DNA of 64,000 nt from Belnapia arida (GTDB taxonomy: Bacteria; Pseudomonadota; Alphaproteobacteria; Acetobacterales; Acetobacteraceae): positions 62,001 to 126,000 of the forward strand of contig NZ_JAETWB010000005.1 of NCBI RefSeq assembly GCF_016773205.1, read 5' to 3'. A model generated the notes under the pieces. That model was not told the origin of the DNA. It saw nothing but the letters and a program-made list of their open reading frames with translations, and did no database searches. Shown here one piece after another: positions 8,360-17,121 of the stretch (the stretch's first letter is position 1; every line of letters begins with the position of its first letter). The position numbers and the translations under genes are program-made.

Positions 8360-9600
8360 CAGGAACGCCTCCGCAGGACCGCCAGGACGCCGGTCCAGTC
8401 GAGCGGGCGGCTCGGGTGGTTGGCGAAGGGGGCGATCTCCACGCCCGAATAGAAGCCGAGGAACGGCACCCTGGGATCGAGCCCGTGTCGGATGACCTCC
8501 GCCTCCTCGATCGACGCGCCGCTGCGGGCGCTGGCCCGGCCGGCGCAGTCGATATAAAGGGCGAGCAGGCTGTCCGGCCCGACCAGGCGCCGGTTGGCAT
8601 CGGCCACGCCGTGCTCCACCGAATCGAGCATCAGCCGGTTGTCGCGGCTCATGATCTGCACCCGGTCGCCCTCGGCGAAATCCGGCTCGAACAGCGTCAC
8701 CGAGCCCGTAGCCGGGTTGGCACGCAGGATGAGGCGGTTGACATAGGCATTCTCGTCATGCGGGGCGAATGGGTCGCCCTGCTTCTGGCCGAGCGTCGCC
8801 ACCAGGGAGAGCTCCTGCCCGCGCGAGCCGCCGAGCGGCAGGCCGAGCATCGCCTCGATCACCTGCAGGGCCGGCCTGCCGTCCAGCTCGTACACTTCGG
8901 CGCCCTGGATGCGGGTGATCTCCATGAAGGCGCTGACCGGGCGGCAGCCATGCATGATGACCGTCTCGGCGGCGACGGTGGGCGGGAAGACCAGGGCGAT
9001 CGCCGCATGCTTGGCGATGCCGGCGCCGTCGAAGACCCAGCCGTCAGACAGGTTCATGTCGGTCAGTAGGCCGCCGCCGAACAGGCAAACGGGTTTGTTC
9101 CGCGCGCCGATATGGAACCCTTCCACGATGCGGCTGGCATGGTGCAGCCGCGGCGGGGAGCCGCTGGCGACGCTGTCGAACAGCAGCAGCACCGCGGCCC
9201 CGTCCGCCGCCAGGGCAGCGACGGCCTGGCCCAGTTCCTCGCCGGCGGCGCGCGCATCGGCGAGGAGGCTGCGCGTCACCACCGCCTGCGGCGCCAGCGC
9301 CGGGTCCTCCATGGCGATGAGGCCGATCTCGAAGCCGCCATAGCCGAAGCCGTCGCGCCCGATCACCCCGGCGGCCGAGCCGCCATAGACCGGCACCGGG
9401 CCGAATTCGTCGTGCAGCGCCGCCTGCACCGCCTGCGGCTCGTGGCGCCCGCCGCAGAAAGCCAGCATCATGGCCGGCCGCGTGGCCCCCATGGCGGCGA
9501 TGCATTGGCGGATGGCGATACGCGGGTCGGCGTGCCGGCCGTAGCCCAGGCGGATCGTGCCGGAGGCTTGCGCAGGCGTGGCCGCATGGGCATCAAACAT
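8359..9600 (-). CDS. FIST N/C domain sensory protein
   Basis: A 413-aa soluble protein with the FIST architecture. The N-terminal domain shows LAFCGGRHEPQAVQAAL, VYGGSAAGVIG and the FGGGLLTDMNL region, and the C-terminal domain shows ITRIQGAEVYELDGRPA and GFYSGVEIAPF near the end. FIST domains are predicted ligand sensors, possibly for small molecules such as amino acids, and accompany signalling proteins; none of that can be tested here. ATG 9600 has GAGG about 11 bases upstream. The gene overlaps the histidine kinase start by one base, the strongest evidence that the two work together. Confidence 0.88.
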   Translation of the reverse strand: MFDAHAATPAQASGTIRLGYGRHADPRIAIRQCIAAMGATRPAMMLAFCGGRHEPQAVQAALHDEFGPVPVYGGSAAGVIGRDGFGYGGFEIGLIAMEDPALAPQAVVTRSLLADARAAGEELGQAVAALAADGAAVLLLFDSVASGSPPRLHHASRIVEGFHIGARNKPVCLFGGGLLTDMNLSDGWVFDGAGIAKHAAIALVFPPTVAAETVIMHGCRPVSAFMEITRIQGAEVYELDGRPALQVIEAMLGLPLGGSRGQELSLVATLGQKQGDPFAPHDENAYVNRLILRANPATGSVTLFEPDFAEGDRVQIMSRDNRLMLDSVEHGVADANRRLVGPDSLLALYIDCAGRASARSGASIEEAEVIRHGLDPRVPFLGFYSGVEIAPFANHPSRPLDWTGVLAVLRRRS

Positions 9601-9775
9601 ACGGCGACGCCTCACTCGGTCCGTGATGGATTGGCATCGCGGGACACTCCGAACCACGATCGGGAGAGCGGTTGTAGCGAAGGACGCTGCCGCCCCGTCA
9701 GATTGCATTGCCCCTTAAGGCATACATCATCAGTAGAGATTATTCACAACTTCGTCGCTGCCACTCTCGCCCACC

Positions 9776-10177
9776 TCACGACCTCGTCAACGTTGCGGCC
9801 GGGCGGTCGTCCTGCTGCCGCTGATCCAGAGCATAGAGGACGGCTGCGACCAAATCATCTGGATTGAAGGGTTTAAGGAAGACCCGTTCCGTAGGCGGCG
9901 GCGGCCGGACGCGAAGACGCTCGGGGCTTCCAGTGACGTAGAAGATGGCGAGGCCTGGCACCCGCTGCCGCGCCTCGGCGGCGAGGGTCAGGCCGTCCTC
10001 CCCCGGGCCGAGGTTGATGTCGGTCACCAGCACCACGATGCCCTCCGCCGGATTCATCAGGATGGTACGGGCCGATGGCGTGCTCTCGGCTTCGCGCAAT
10101 TCGCATCCGGCAGCTTCCAGGAAATCCGCGAGGGTGGAGCGGACAATCGCATCGTCCTCGACAAGCAGCACGGTCAT
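9776..10177 (-). CDS. single-domain response regulator (CheY-like)
   Basis: A 133-aa receiver domain with no output domain. The acidic pocket (LVEDD, Asp8-Asp9), phospho-acceptor Asp53 (LVTDINLGP), the switch Thr in FYVTGSPE and the conserved Lys in VFLKPF are all present. Such proteins act in phosphorelays or as phosphate sinks. ATG 10177 has GGGAAA about 7 bases upstream, while the in-frame ATG 10210 has no ribosome site. It lies between the FIST gene and another receiver gene on the same strand. Confidence 0.9.
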   Translation of the reverse strand: MTVLLVEDDAIVRSTLADFLEAAGCELREAESTPSARTILMNPAEGIVVLVTDINLGPGEDGLTLAAEARQRVPGLAIFYVTGSPERLRVRPPPPTERVFLKPFNPDDLVAAVLYALDQRQQDDRPAATLTRS

Positions 10178-10354
10178 GGGACGTTTCCCGATTGGTGCGA
10201 GCGGAGCCATGAGGTGAGCAAAGCGGAGGAAAGGCCCGAAGGTCGAGAGCCAAGGCCCCCTCCCACGGACAGTTTACCCGCATAGGTTGTACCGCCACCT
10301 AAAGCACAACCTCACTCATCCTCGCGTGGCGACCCTATGCGCCAGATTGGATCG

Positions 10355-10849
10355 TCAGCCGCCTTCGCTCCGTGGCAGCAACGCTTGGCGCAGGGCCAGG
10401 TCCAGCGCGTCGAGCTCGAACGGCTTCCGCAGTGTTGGCCAAATGGTGCTGTAATGCGTCGCGTAGCCAGTGACGAAGATCACCTTGAGCGACGGCCGCA
10501 GCACCAGCGCCCGCTCGACCAGTGCGGGGCCATCCAGCCCCGGCATCCGCACATCGGTCACCAGCACCTCGATCTCCGGGTGCCGTTCGATCTCGCGTAG
10601 TGCCGGCTCGCCGTCTGGCGCCTCGTAGACGGTGAGGCCGAGCGAGGCGCAATGCTCGACCAGGATCTCGAGGATCATCGGCTCGTCATCGACGACGAGG
10701 ACGCGGCGGCCGGCGAGGGAGGGCCCGCCGGGCGGCTGGGCGGGCTGGGTGTCTGGCCCCTCGCCCGCGCCGGGACGCGCCAGGCCGTCCCCGCCCGTTA
10801 CCGGGCCGGCGTTGGAGGTGAAGCGGCGAAGCGCTCTGCGGGTAGCCAT
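10355..10849 (-). CDS. single-domain response regulator with N-terminal extension
   Basis: A 164-aa protein: about 48 residues of Arg/Pro/Gly-rich, probably disordered leader, then a receiver domain. Visible receiver residues are VVDDEP (acidic pair), the phospho-Asp in VLVTDVRMPGLDG, the Thr in IFVTGYA and the Lys in TLRKPF. There is no DNA-binding or enzymatic output. ATG 10849 has AGGG 7 bases upstream. The gene starts 49 bp after the stop of the MHYT kinase on the same strand. That kinase lacks its own receiver, so this is its probable partner in a split hybrid system. Confidence 0.9.
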   Translation of the reverse strand: MATRRALRRFTSNAGPVTGGDGLARPGAGEGPDTQPAQPPGGPSLAGRRVLVVDDEPMILEILVEHCASLGLTVYEAPDGEPALREIERHPEIEVLVTDVRMPGLDGPALVERALVLRPSLKVIFVTGYATHYSTIWPTLRKPFELDALDLALRQALLPRSEGG

Positions 10850-10898
10850 GCTCATACCCTAGGGAGAGACGGGGCCGAGGACCGAGGCGGCACGGCAC

Positions 10899-12767
10899 TC
10901 ATGCGACGCGCTCACCGGACGGCAAGGCCTCGGCACTGGCGAAGGTCGCGCGCGGCAGCCAGAGCGTCACCTGCGTCCCCTCGCCGGGACGGCTGGCGAG
11001 CTGTGCCGTGCCCCCCGATTGCCGGGCGAAGCCATAGACCTGGGACAGGCCGAGGCCGGAGCCCTGGCCAACCGGCTTGGTGGTGAAGAAGGGCTCGAAG
11101 GCCCGTGCGAGCACCTCCTCGCCCATCCCCGCGCCGCTGTCGGTCAGGGCGAGGGCGACGTAGTCCCCCGGCAGCAGCCCGCTGCGAAGCCGCTCCGGCA
11201 GCTCGGCCATCGGCACATTGGCGGCGGCGATGGCAAGCCGCCCTCCCTCCGGCATGGCGTCGCGCGCGTTGATGGCGATGTTCAGCAGCGCCACCCCCAG
11301 CTCCGACTGGTCCGCAAGCACGGGCCAGAGCCCCTCCTGCAGCCGCGTCTCGACATGCACCTGCCCACCGAGCGTCCGGGCCAGCATGTTCTCGGCGATA
11401 TCCGGCAGCATCTCGGCCAGCGCCACCGGCTCCGGCTTCAGCGCCTGCTCGCGGGCGAAGGCCAGCAGGCGGCCGGTGATGTCGGCGCCGCGCCGCACCG
11501 CCCCGGCGGCGCCGCGCGCCAGGCGCAGCAGCGTCTCATCCGTCGTGCGCCGCATGAGCAGCTGGAGATTGCCGGAGACGACCATCAGCAGGTTGTTGAA
11601 GTCATGCGCGACGCCGCCGGTGAGCTGGCCCATGGCCTCCAGCCGCTGCGCCCGGCGCAGGACCTGCTCCGCCTGCACCCGGGCGGTCACGTCCTGCAGG
11701 GTGGCGATGGCAAGCCTCTCCTGCCCGGCGCCATCCGGCATCGGGGCGAGGCTCAGTTCGAGATGCAAGGTCGTGCCGTCCGGGCAGCGATGGACAATGG
11801 GCATGCGTTCCACGGCCTCGCCACGCCGGAGGGTGGTGGCGAGCGTGTCGCCGGTCCGGTCCAGCGCCTCGAGCATCGCCGCATCCAGCCGGAGGCCGAG
11901 AATGCGCTCCGCTTCCGGATTGGCGAGGACGATCCGCCCCGAGCCGATCCCGGTGACCAGGACGCCCACGGGCATTCGGTCGAGCACGCCCCGCAGGCGC
12001 TCCTCGCTGTGGCGCAGCGCCTCGGCCTCGCGCAGCGCCAGCGCCTCGATGCGGCGGTCGACCATGGCGGCGACCAGCGCCAGGGTCAGAAGCAGCAGGG
12101 TGCAGGTGGCGATGCCGATGGCGAGGGCCTCGGCCGGAATCTCGGCCGGCCGGGCGGGCGGGCCGGGCTCCGGCAGGAAGCTGACGGCCGCCATGCCGGT
12201 ATAGTGCATCCCGGCGATCGCCAGGCCGAGGGCGAGGGCGCCGAGCGCCCGGGCGGGCGTGGAACGCTCGTCGAGGGTCAGCACCAGGGCCAGCGCCGAG
12301 GCGCCGATGGCCACCGCGGCGGAGGCCGTCACCAGCAGCGGATCGTAGGTCGGCATCGCCGCCAGCCGCATCGCGGCCATCCCGACATAATGCATGAGGC
12401 AGATGCCGAGCCCCATGGCCAGGGCGGCCGCGGCGATGCGCCCGCGCCCCGGCACCTTGCTCCGCCCGGCCGCCAGCGCGAAGCCCAGCCCGGTCGCGCC
12501 GATCGCCAGCAGCAGCGAGAGGACGGTCAGCCGCACCTCGTAGCGGACCGGAGTGCCGAGGTCGTAGGCCAACATGGCGACGAAATGCATCGACCAGATG
12601 GAGCCGCCGGTCGCCGCCGCCGCCCCGGCCAGCCACCAGAGCCGGAAGGCGCCGGCATTCGCCCGCACGCGGTGGAACAGGTCGAGCGCGGTCCAGGACC
12701 CGAGCACTGCGATGAGGACCGAGAGTGCGACGAGGACGGGCTCATGCGCGCTGTGCAGGTGATGCAT
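10899..12767 (-). CDS. MHYT-domain PAS sensor histidine kinase
   Basis: A 622-aa membrane kinase. The N-terminal ~240 residues form about seven membrane helices with the repeated MHYT signature (WSMHFVAM, CLMHYVGMAAM, GMHYTGMAAV), thought to bind copper and sense a diatomic gas. A PAS domain (about 275-380), HisKA ([15 protein letters not shown], about 400) and HATPase ([31 protein letters not shown]) follow. There is no receiver domain; the receiver gene immediately downstream (10355-10849) is the likely partner. The chosen start ATG 12767 gives MHHLHSAHEP, the usual cytoplasmic lead-in; its ribosome site is weak. Confidence 0.92.
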   Translation of the reverse strand: MHHLHSAHEPVLVALSVLIAVLGSWTALDLFHRVRANAGAFRLWWLAGAAAATGGSIWSMHFVAMLAYDLGTPVRYEVRLTVLSLLLAIGATGLGFALAAGRSKVPGRGRIAAAALAMGLGICLMHYVGMAAMRLAAMPTYDPLLVTASAAVAIGASALALVLTLDERSTPARALGALALGLAIAGMHYTGMAAVSFLPEPGPPARPAEIPAEALAIGIATCTLLLLTLALVAAMVDRRIEALALREAEALRHSEERLRGVLDRMPVGVLVTGIGSGRIVLANPEAERILGLRLDAAMLEALDRTGDTLATTLRRGEAVERMPIVHRCPDGTTLHLELSLAPMPDGAGQERLAIATLQDVTARVQAEQVLRRAQRLEAMGQLTGGVAHDFNNLLMVVSGNLQLLMRRTTDETLLRLARGAAGAVRRGADITGRLLAFAREQALKPEPVALAEMLPDIAENMLARTLGGQVHVETRLQEGLWPVLADQSELGVALLNIAINARDAMPEGGRLAIAAANVPMAELPERLRSGLLPGDYVALALTDSGAGMGEEVLARAFEPFFTTKPVGQGSGLGLSQVYGFARQSGGTAQLASRPGEGTQVTLWLPRATFASAEALPSGERVA

Positions 12768-12848
12768 CGGCAGGGGCCGGGCCTTTCGGTTGAAGCGCCT
12801 CCTTGCTCTTTCATCACAGGCCGAGGCATGGATGCAACCCACCACGCT

Positions 12849-13287
12849 TCATTCCTGCAGCGGCGGGTTGGCGCGCAGCCGCATCACGGTGAGGTCGACG
12901 AAGCTTCGCACCCAGGCCGCGGCGTGGCCCACCCTGGGGGAAAGGGATCGGCAGCGGCGCTTTCTCGAATTCGGCCTGCACCCGTTGCGGCGGGGTGATG
13001 TCCCAGCCGGCCAGTGCCGCTGCAGACTACCCGCCGCACCGTACCGACCTGCGGCGCCGCCAGGCCGGAATCCAGCAGGGAGTCAGTGCAGATCGCATGT
13101 TGATCCCCTCTCGGCGAGATTCACACTCGGACGAGAAAGAGGTTGTGCATGCGGGCCGTCGGGTGGCATGGGCGCCGGCGCGGGTGACGGCAGGCGAGCT
13201 GAGGCCGGGCGGCCGGCCCACCGTGGCGACGCTGCCGGTCTCGGCGGCCTTGGCGAGGACCTGCATCACCTGCCAGCGGTCCTTCAT
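12849..13287 (-). pseudogene. decayed LysR-family regulator
   Basis: About 440 bp hold pieces of a LysR gene that should be about 900 bp. Starting at ATG 13287 the helix-turn-helix is recognisable (MKDRWQVMQVLAKAAETGS then GLSSPAVTRA), and the frame then becomes nonsense. Further along, DSLLDSGLAAPQVGTVRR and, in shifted frames, EFEKAPLPIPFPQG and AAWVRSFVDLTVMRLRA match the effector-domain and C-terminal patterns of the family, ending at the TGA at 12849-12851. Large internal deletion and several frameshifts are required. It sits 40 bp from the PNPOx-like gene on the same strand, which it may once have regulated. Confidence 0.75.
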
Positions 13288-13327
13288 GCCCCTCCTGCCG
13301 GCAGCAGCCTGGCAGGAGGGGGCCGTT

Positions 13328-14248
13328 TCACGCCCAGCGCAGCGGCAGCGCGGCCTCGCGGCGGACGATCCGCCGCGGCGTGACGCGCCACAGGCGCTCG
13401 GCGCCTTTGAAGGCGTCGAGCTCGGGCCCCTCCGGCAGCAGCTCCGCGGCGCCGGTGAGTTGCAGCAGGGTGCCGGTCGCGCCATCGACGAAGAGCAGCC
13501 CGGCCCGCCGCGTCACCAGAATGTTGCCGAGAGTGTTGAAGAACATGTTGCCGGCATAGTCGGGGATGGTGAGCGCGCCATCGGCCTCGACGCGGATGAA
13601 GCCCGCAGGGCCGCCGCGATGCGAGACATCGACCTGCCGCTCCGGTCCGGCTTCCCCCACATAGCTGGCGACGAAGGCGGTATCCGCGCGCCGGATCATC
13701 GCCAGGGCGGCGGTGTCGAGGCGCGGCAGGACCGTGGCACCCTCCGGGGCCGGCTCGGCCGGGTCGCGGGCGAAGCCGACGCCGTGCGGGGTGATGTAGC
13801 GCGGGCAATTGCCGAAGCTCTGCTCGACCGCCACGGCGAAGCCTTCGGTGCCGGGCATGTGGCGGATATGGCCGTTCAGCCGGTTGCGGCGGCGCGTCGG
13901 CAACTCGATGCCGAGCAGGCCGACGGCATCATCCGCCTCCATGCCCCGCCCGGCCGGGTCCGCGGCATCGCGCCGGGCGGCGACGTGCAGCGTCCCGGCA
14001 TCCGGCACGGACAGGAAGCCGGGATGGCCGGCGAGGATGGTGGCCCAGGGGTCGCCCTCGGGGTCGACCGCGCCCAGGATCAGGAAGGGAAGCTGCGGGT
14101 AGAACAGGCGGTGCTGCTCGATCAGGTGGTCACGCAGGACATGCTGGCCGACCACGGCCATGCGCTCCGCCATCCCGAGCGAGGATTGCAGGGCGACTTC
14201 TCCGGCATGCCAGGGTGAAAGCCGGTCGCGGCCTGGCTGGAAGGTCAT
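13328..14248 (-). CDS. pyridoxamine 5'-phosphate oxidase-like FMN-binding protein
   Basis: A 306-aa member of the split-barrel flavoprotein group. Recognisable stretches are LPFLILGAVDPEGDPWATIL in the first barrel and, in the second, DTAFVASYVG, RGGPAGFIRV and NMFFNTLGNILVTRRAGLLF, which carry the usual flavin-contact pattern. The substrate is unknown; relatives include flavin-dependent oxidoreductases of unclear role. ATG 14248 has GGAG about 10 bases upstream. The upstream frame stays open but its content (Arg/Pro-rich) is not conserved-looking. Directly downstream on the same strand lies the decayed LysR regulator. Confidence 0.82.
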   Translation of the reverse strand: MTFQPGRDRLSPWHAGEVALQSSLGMAERMAVVGQHVLRDHLIEQHRLFYPQLPFLILGAVDPEGDPWATILAGHPGFLSVPDAGTLHVAARRDAADPAGRGMEADDAVGLLGIELPTRRRNRLNGHIRHMPGTEGFAVAVEQSFGNCPRYITPHGVGFARDPAEPAPEGATVLPRLDTAALAMIRRADTAFVASYVGEAGPERQVDVSHRGGPAGFIRVEADGALTIPDYAGNMFFNTLGNILVTRRAGLLFVDGATGTLLQLTGAAELLPEGPELDAFKGAERLWRVTPRRIVRREAALPLRWA

Positions 14249-14762
14249 GGTGGGAGTCTCCGGTGCGGCGGCACGGGCATTGCGCCCTGCCTCGTCCCGG
14301 ACGTTATTGGCACCCGCCGATGCACTGAAGCCGTTCGCTGAGGAAGGCACTGTTCCACTGCGGGGAACAATGCCTGGCCCTGATGGACCAGCTTGCCCAG
14401 CGCCGCCTCGAGGGCGAGGACGGAGACGCTGAAATGGGCGGTGGCATAGCCACCGGCCTCGCCAAGGCGGCCGGAGGCGCTGGATGCCCATTTGAGAATG
14501 CAGGATTTGTGGTGCCTTGGGCTAAGGGACTGCCCAGATGGGCGGGATGTGGACGAGGGAGCACCGTGCGCTGCAGGCCGCGTTTGCGCGGCGCCGCCGC
14601 TGAGGGCGAAGCTTTTCAGCTTGGCTCCGCCTTCTGAAAAATCCCCAGCATAGATTTCACATGAAACATTAAATACGAATTTCGAAGCCGATATGCATCG
14701 CACATCTTTCAGACAGAGTTAGCCTGACGCAGCGTCAGGCAATACGAGAAAGGAAAACTCGA
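14249..14762. other. 514-bp intergenic region, GC falls toward the right end
   Basis: No supportable gene. The left part is high-GC and may hold degraded coding sequence (a minus-strand reading at 14380-14480 looks protein-like but matches nothing I recognise). From about 14600 the sequence becomes clearly more AT-rich, with runs such as acatgaaacattaaatacg, and this continues through the cupin gene. The last 40 bp contain a palindrome described separately. Confidence 0.4.
14722..14740. promoter_or_regulatory. 19-bp palindrome before the cupin gene
   Basis: GCCTGACGCAGCGTCAGGC is a perfect inverted repeat of two 9-bp arms around one central A. It ends 22 bp before the cupin start codon, so it could be an operator overlapping the promoter or 5' UTR, or a hairpin in the mRNA leader. 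No T-tract follows. Confidence 0.6.
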
Positions 14763-15263
14763 ATGAATACGTCAGCGACTATGCTGCCAAAAATCCCTGA
14801 CGCTGGCGGTGAATGGTTGCAAGTCACGCCTGGTGAGCGATTCAAGATCCGTACCGCCGCCACAGAGACAGAAGGCATCTACACAATGCTTGAGGTAATT
14901 GCCGATCCTCGCAACGGCGTGCCCATGCATGTTCATGCCAACGAGGAGGAACATTTCGTGGTTCTCGAAGGCAGCGTTCATCTCACCACGGGTGACCAGG
15001 GGTCAGACCTAGCAGCAGGCGATGCGGCGACAGTCAGAAGGGGAACGCCGCACGCGTGGTGCAATCTGTCGGATGGCATCGTCCGGATGCTGATTATTTT
15101 CTCGCCCGGACATCTTGAGAAGGTATTCAGACTTATCGGCTCATTGAAAGGCGACGAAATGGCAGCCATTGCGGAGGCAAATGAAGATGCTGGCTCCATG
15201 ATTGTTGGGCCCCCACCTTTCGATGACATTTACTCCGTGTTGTCGCCCAGGCCGAAATATTAG
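14763..15263 (+). CDS. cupin-domain protein, lower GC than surroundings
   Basis: A 166-aa protein with one cupin barrel. Motif 1 is GVPMHVHANEEEHFVVLEG (two metal-ligand His and Glu, then a third His) and motif 2 is GDAATVRRGTPHAWCN. It may be a small-molecule dioxygenase, isomerase or binding protein; no substrate can be named. AAAGGA lies about 10 bases before ATG 14763. Codon use and GC content (near 50% by eye) differ sharply from all neighbours, suggesting recent transfer. A palindromic putative operator stands just upstream. Confidence 0.85.
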   Translation: MNTSATMLPKIPDAGGEWLQVTPGERFKIRTAATETEGIYTMLEVIADPRNGVPMHVHANEEEHFVVLEGSVHLTTGDQGSDLAAGDAATVRRGTPHAWCNLSDGIVRMLIIFSPGHLEKVFRLIGSLKGDEMAAIAEANEDAGSMIVGPPPFDDIYSVLSPRPKY

Positions 15264-15551
15264 TGACTGTTTGAAACGGCTTTGGCCACGAACTTAGTTC
15301 GGTCGCAGCCCGCGGCGGCGAACAGGTGTTTCGAACACGGCCGCACCCCAGGCGGGTCCACCGAGGGCTTGCGGCCTCGACGGCTCGACCTGTGCCCGCT
15401 CCGTCGGCGGCGCGCTGGACGCTTGCCCTGGCCGGAAACATCGGCCCACCCGCCGCAAGAGGCCGAGCGAAAGGTCGGATGGGCTCCTTCCCGCGATGGA
15501 TCGGCGGAGGCGCCGCCGGCCGCGCTTGATCCGGCGCGGGGATGTCGGCAG

Positions 15552-16556
15552 ATGGGTGCCATGCTGTCGCGTCGCCCCCTCATCGCCGCCCTGCTCGCCT
15601 CCGGCGGCACCCTCGCACCAGGGCGGGGACGGGCCACGGTCGCCTGGCGCATCGCCACGGAATATCCGGCGAGCGCCATGCCGGGCGAGGGCATCGCGCA
15701 TTTCGCCGAGGCCGCCGGCCGGCTCGCCAATGGGGCGCTGACGGTGGAGCCGCGCTTCAACGCGCCGGACGGGTTGCGTTCCGCCGCCATGCCGCGCGCC
15801 GTGGCCGAGGGCAGGCTGGAAGCGGCGGATGCCTTCACCGGGGCCCTGGCCGGCGAGGCACCCGTCTTCGAGCTGTCCGCCCTGCCCTTCCTCACCGCCT
15901 CGGCGGCGGAGACCGGGCGCCTGCTGCGCGCCGCCCGGCCGGCCTATGAGCGCGCGCTCGGCGCCAGCGGCTTGGTGCTGCTCTACGCCACGCCCTGGCC
16001 GCCGAGTGGCCTCTGGTCGCGCCAGCCGCTGTCGGGACCCGAGGCGCTGCGGGGCCTGCGCATCCGCACCTATGACGCCGCCAGCACCGCCGTCCTGCGC
16101 GGCGCCGGGGCCGATGCGGTGCAGATCTCCTTCGCCGATGCGCTGCCACGGCTGCGGGCGGGCGCGCTGGATGCGGTGCTCTCCTCCGGCGATGGCGGCG
16201 CCGGAGCCAGGCTGTGGGAGGTCCTGCCGCATTTCACCGTGCTCGACTACGCCTCGCCGCTCAGCCTCGCCTTCTGCCAGGCCGCAGCCCTGGCCGCCCT
16301 GCCGCCCCCGGTGCGGGAGGCGGTCGTCGAGGCAGGCCGGCTGACCGAGGCGCGGCAGTTCGAGGCCATGGCGACGCGCGGGGCCGAGAACGCAGCACGG
16401 ATGCAGGCGAATGGCGTCGCCATCACCCGGACGCCAGGCCTCCGCGTAGCCCTCGCCGAGGTCGCCGCGCCCGTCATCGCCGGGTGGTCGGCGCGCATGG
16501 GGCCGGAGGGCGAGGCCATCCTCGTCGCCTATGGCCGCGGCGAGGCGAGCCGGTAA
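15552..16556 (+). CDS. TRAP transporter solute-binding protein (DctP family)
   Basis: Periplasmic ligand-binding protein of 334 aa with an N-terminal signal (MLSRRPLIAALLASGG; a basic pair then hydrophobic stretch). The mature part has the DctP pattern: WRIATEYPASAMPGEG, GALAGEAPVFELSALPF, LRGLRIRTYD and GADAVQISFADALPRLRAGALDAV, the last being the canonical helix-strand region. No DctQ or DctM membrane subunits lie next to it, so it is an orphan or uses a transporter encoded elsewhere. ATG 15552 (GGGGA 10 bases upstream) and ATG 15561 are both possible. The 288 bp before it show no gene. Confidence 0.85.
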   Translation: MGAMLSRRPLIAALLASGGTLAPGRGRATVAWRIATEYPASAMPGEGIAHFAEAAGRLANGALTVEPRFNAPDGLRSAAMPRAVAEGRLEAADAFTGALAGEAPVFELSALPFLTASAAETGRLLRAARPAYERALGASGLVLLYATPWPPSGLWSRQPLSGPEALRGLRIRTYDAASTAVLRGAGADAVQISFADALPRLRAGALDAVLSSGDGGAGARLWEVLPHFTVLDYASPLSLAFCQAAALAALPPPVREAVVEAGRLTEARQFEAMATRGAENAARMQANGVAITRTPGLRVALAEVAAPVIAGWSARMGPEGEAILVAYGRGEASR

Positions 16557-16687
16557 CCACTCCGGCAGGTCGGCGCATTGCTGTTTCATTTTTCGTCCCG
16601 CTTTGCCATCCTGTGTCCCTGGTCGAATGCCACGGGACGTCGGCTGATGCTTTCGGCGACAGACCGCCATGATGCGGGGAGATCCGG

Positions 16688-16987
16688 ATGAGAACCCAAT
16701 GGGACGGGATTCCCTCGCAACCCGAGCGCAGCAGCTGGCACTGGGTCGAGGACGCCTCCGGCCTGCGGCCGCTGCTCTGGCGCGGCGATGACTGGCCCGA
16801 GGCCATGGATCGGCGGGAATGGGAGGATGGCGTCGTGGTCTGCGCGCCGGAGGACATGCGGGAGGCGACCTATTTCGGGCCGGTGGCGATGCCTCCCGCC
16901 GTGGCCCGCCGCTTCGCCTCCACCAGGCTGGCGCTCGCCGCGGTGCAGCCACCCCATTTCTGGGAAGCCTGGCCCGGCCTGTCCTGA
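16688..16987 (+). CDS. hypothetical protein, 99 aa
   Basis: Family not recognised. The protein is acidic and Trp-rich (seven or more Trp), with no signal or membrane segment. GGGGAG stands 6 bases before ATG 16688, and codon usage matches real genes here, so it is probably expressed. It stands alone between the TRAP binding protein and the desaturase-like gene. Confidence 0.65.
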   Translation: MRTQWDGIPSQPERSSWHWVEDASGLRPLLWRGDDWPEAMDRREWEDGVVVCAPEDMREATYFGPVAMPPAVARRFASTRLALAAVQPPHFWEAWPGLS

Positions 16988-17121
16988 CCGGCTCCGGCCC
17001 GCGCCAGCAACGGCGGCGGTGCGGGATGTTGCGGCGCGTCACGTCAAGTGAAGCGTAACAGTTGCTGAAGCATGTGGCTTGAAGCGCGCTATAGCTCTCC
17101 GGTGGTTTCGGAGTGCTTGAG

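Noticed and set aside
14383-14637. 84-codon plus-strand frame in the gap before the low-GC cupin gene
   Set aside because: No ribosome site and no recognisable sequence. The opposite strand is also open, so coding direction cannot be decided.
15264-15551. Possible insertion-sequence end or transposase debris after the cupin gene
   Set aside because: The base composition changes abruptly here, but I could not find terminal inverted repeats, a target duplication or transposase motifs.
15294-17042. Long minus-strand open frame of about 580 codons opposite the TRAP binding-protein gene
   Set aside because: Arg/Gly/Pro-rich with no recognisable motif. It mirrors a convincing gene with a signal peptide and DctP motifs, and high GC makes long antisense frames common.
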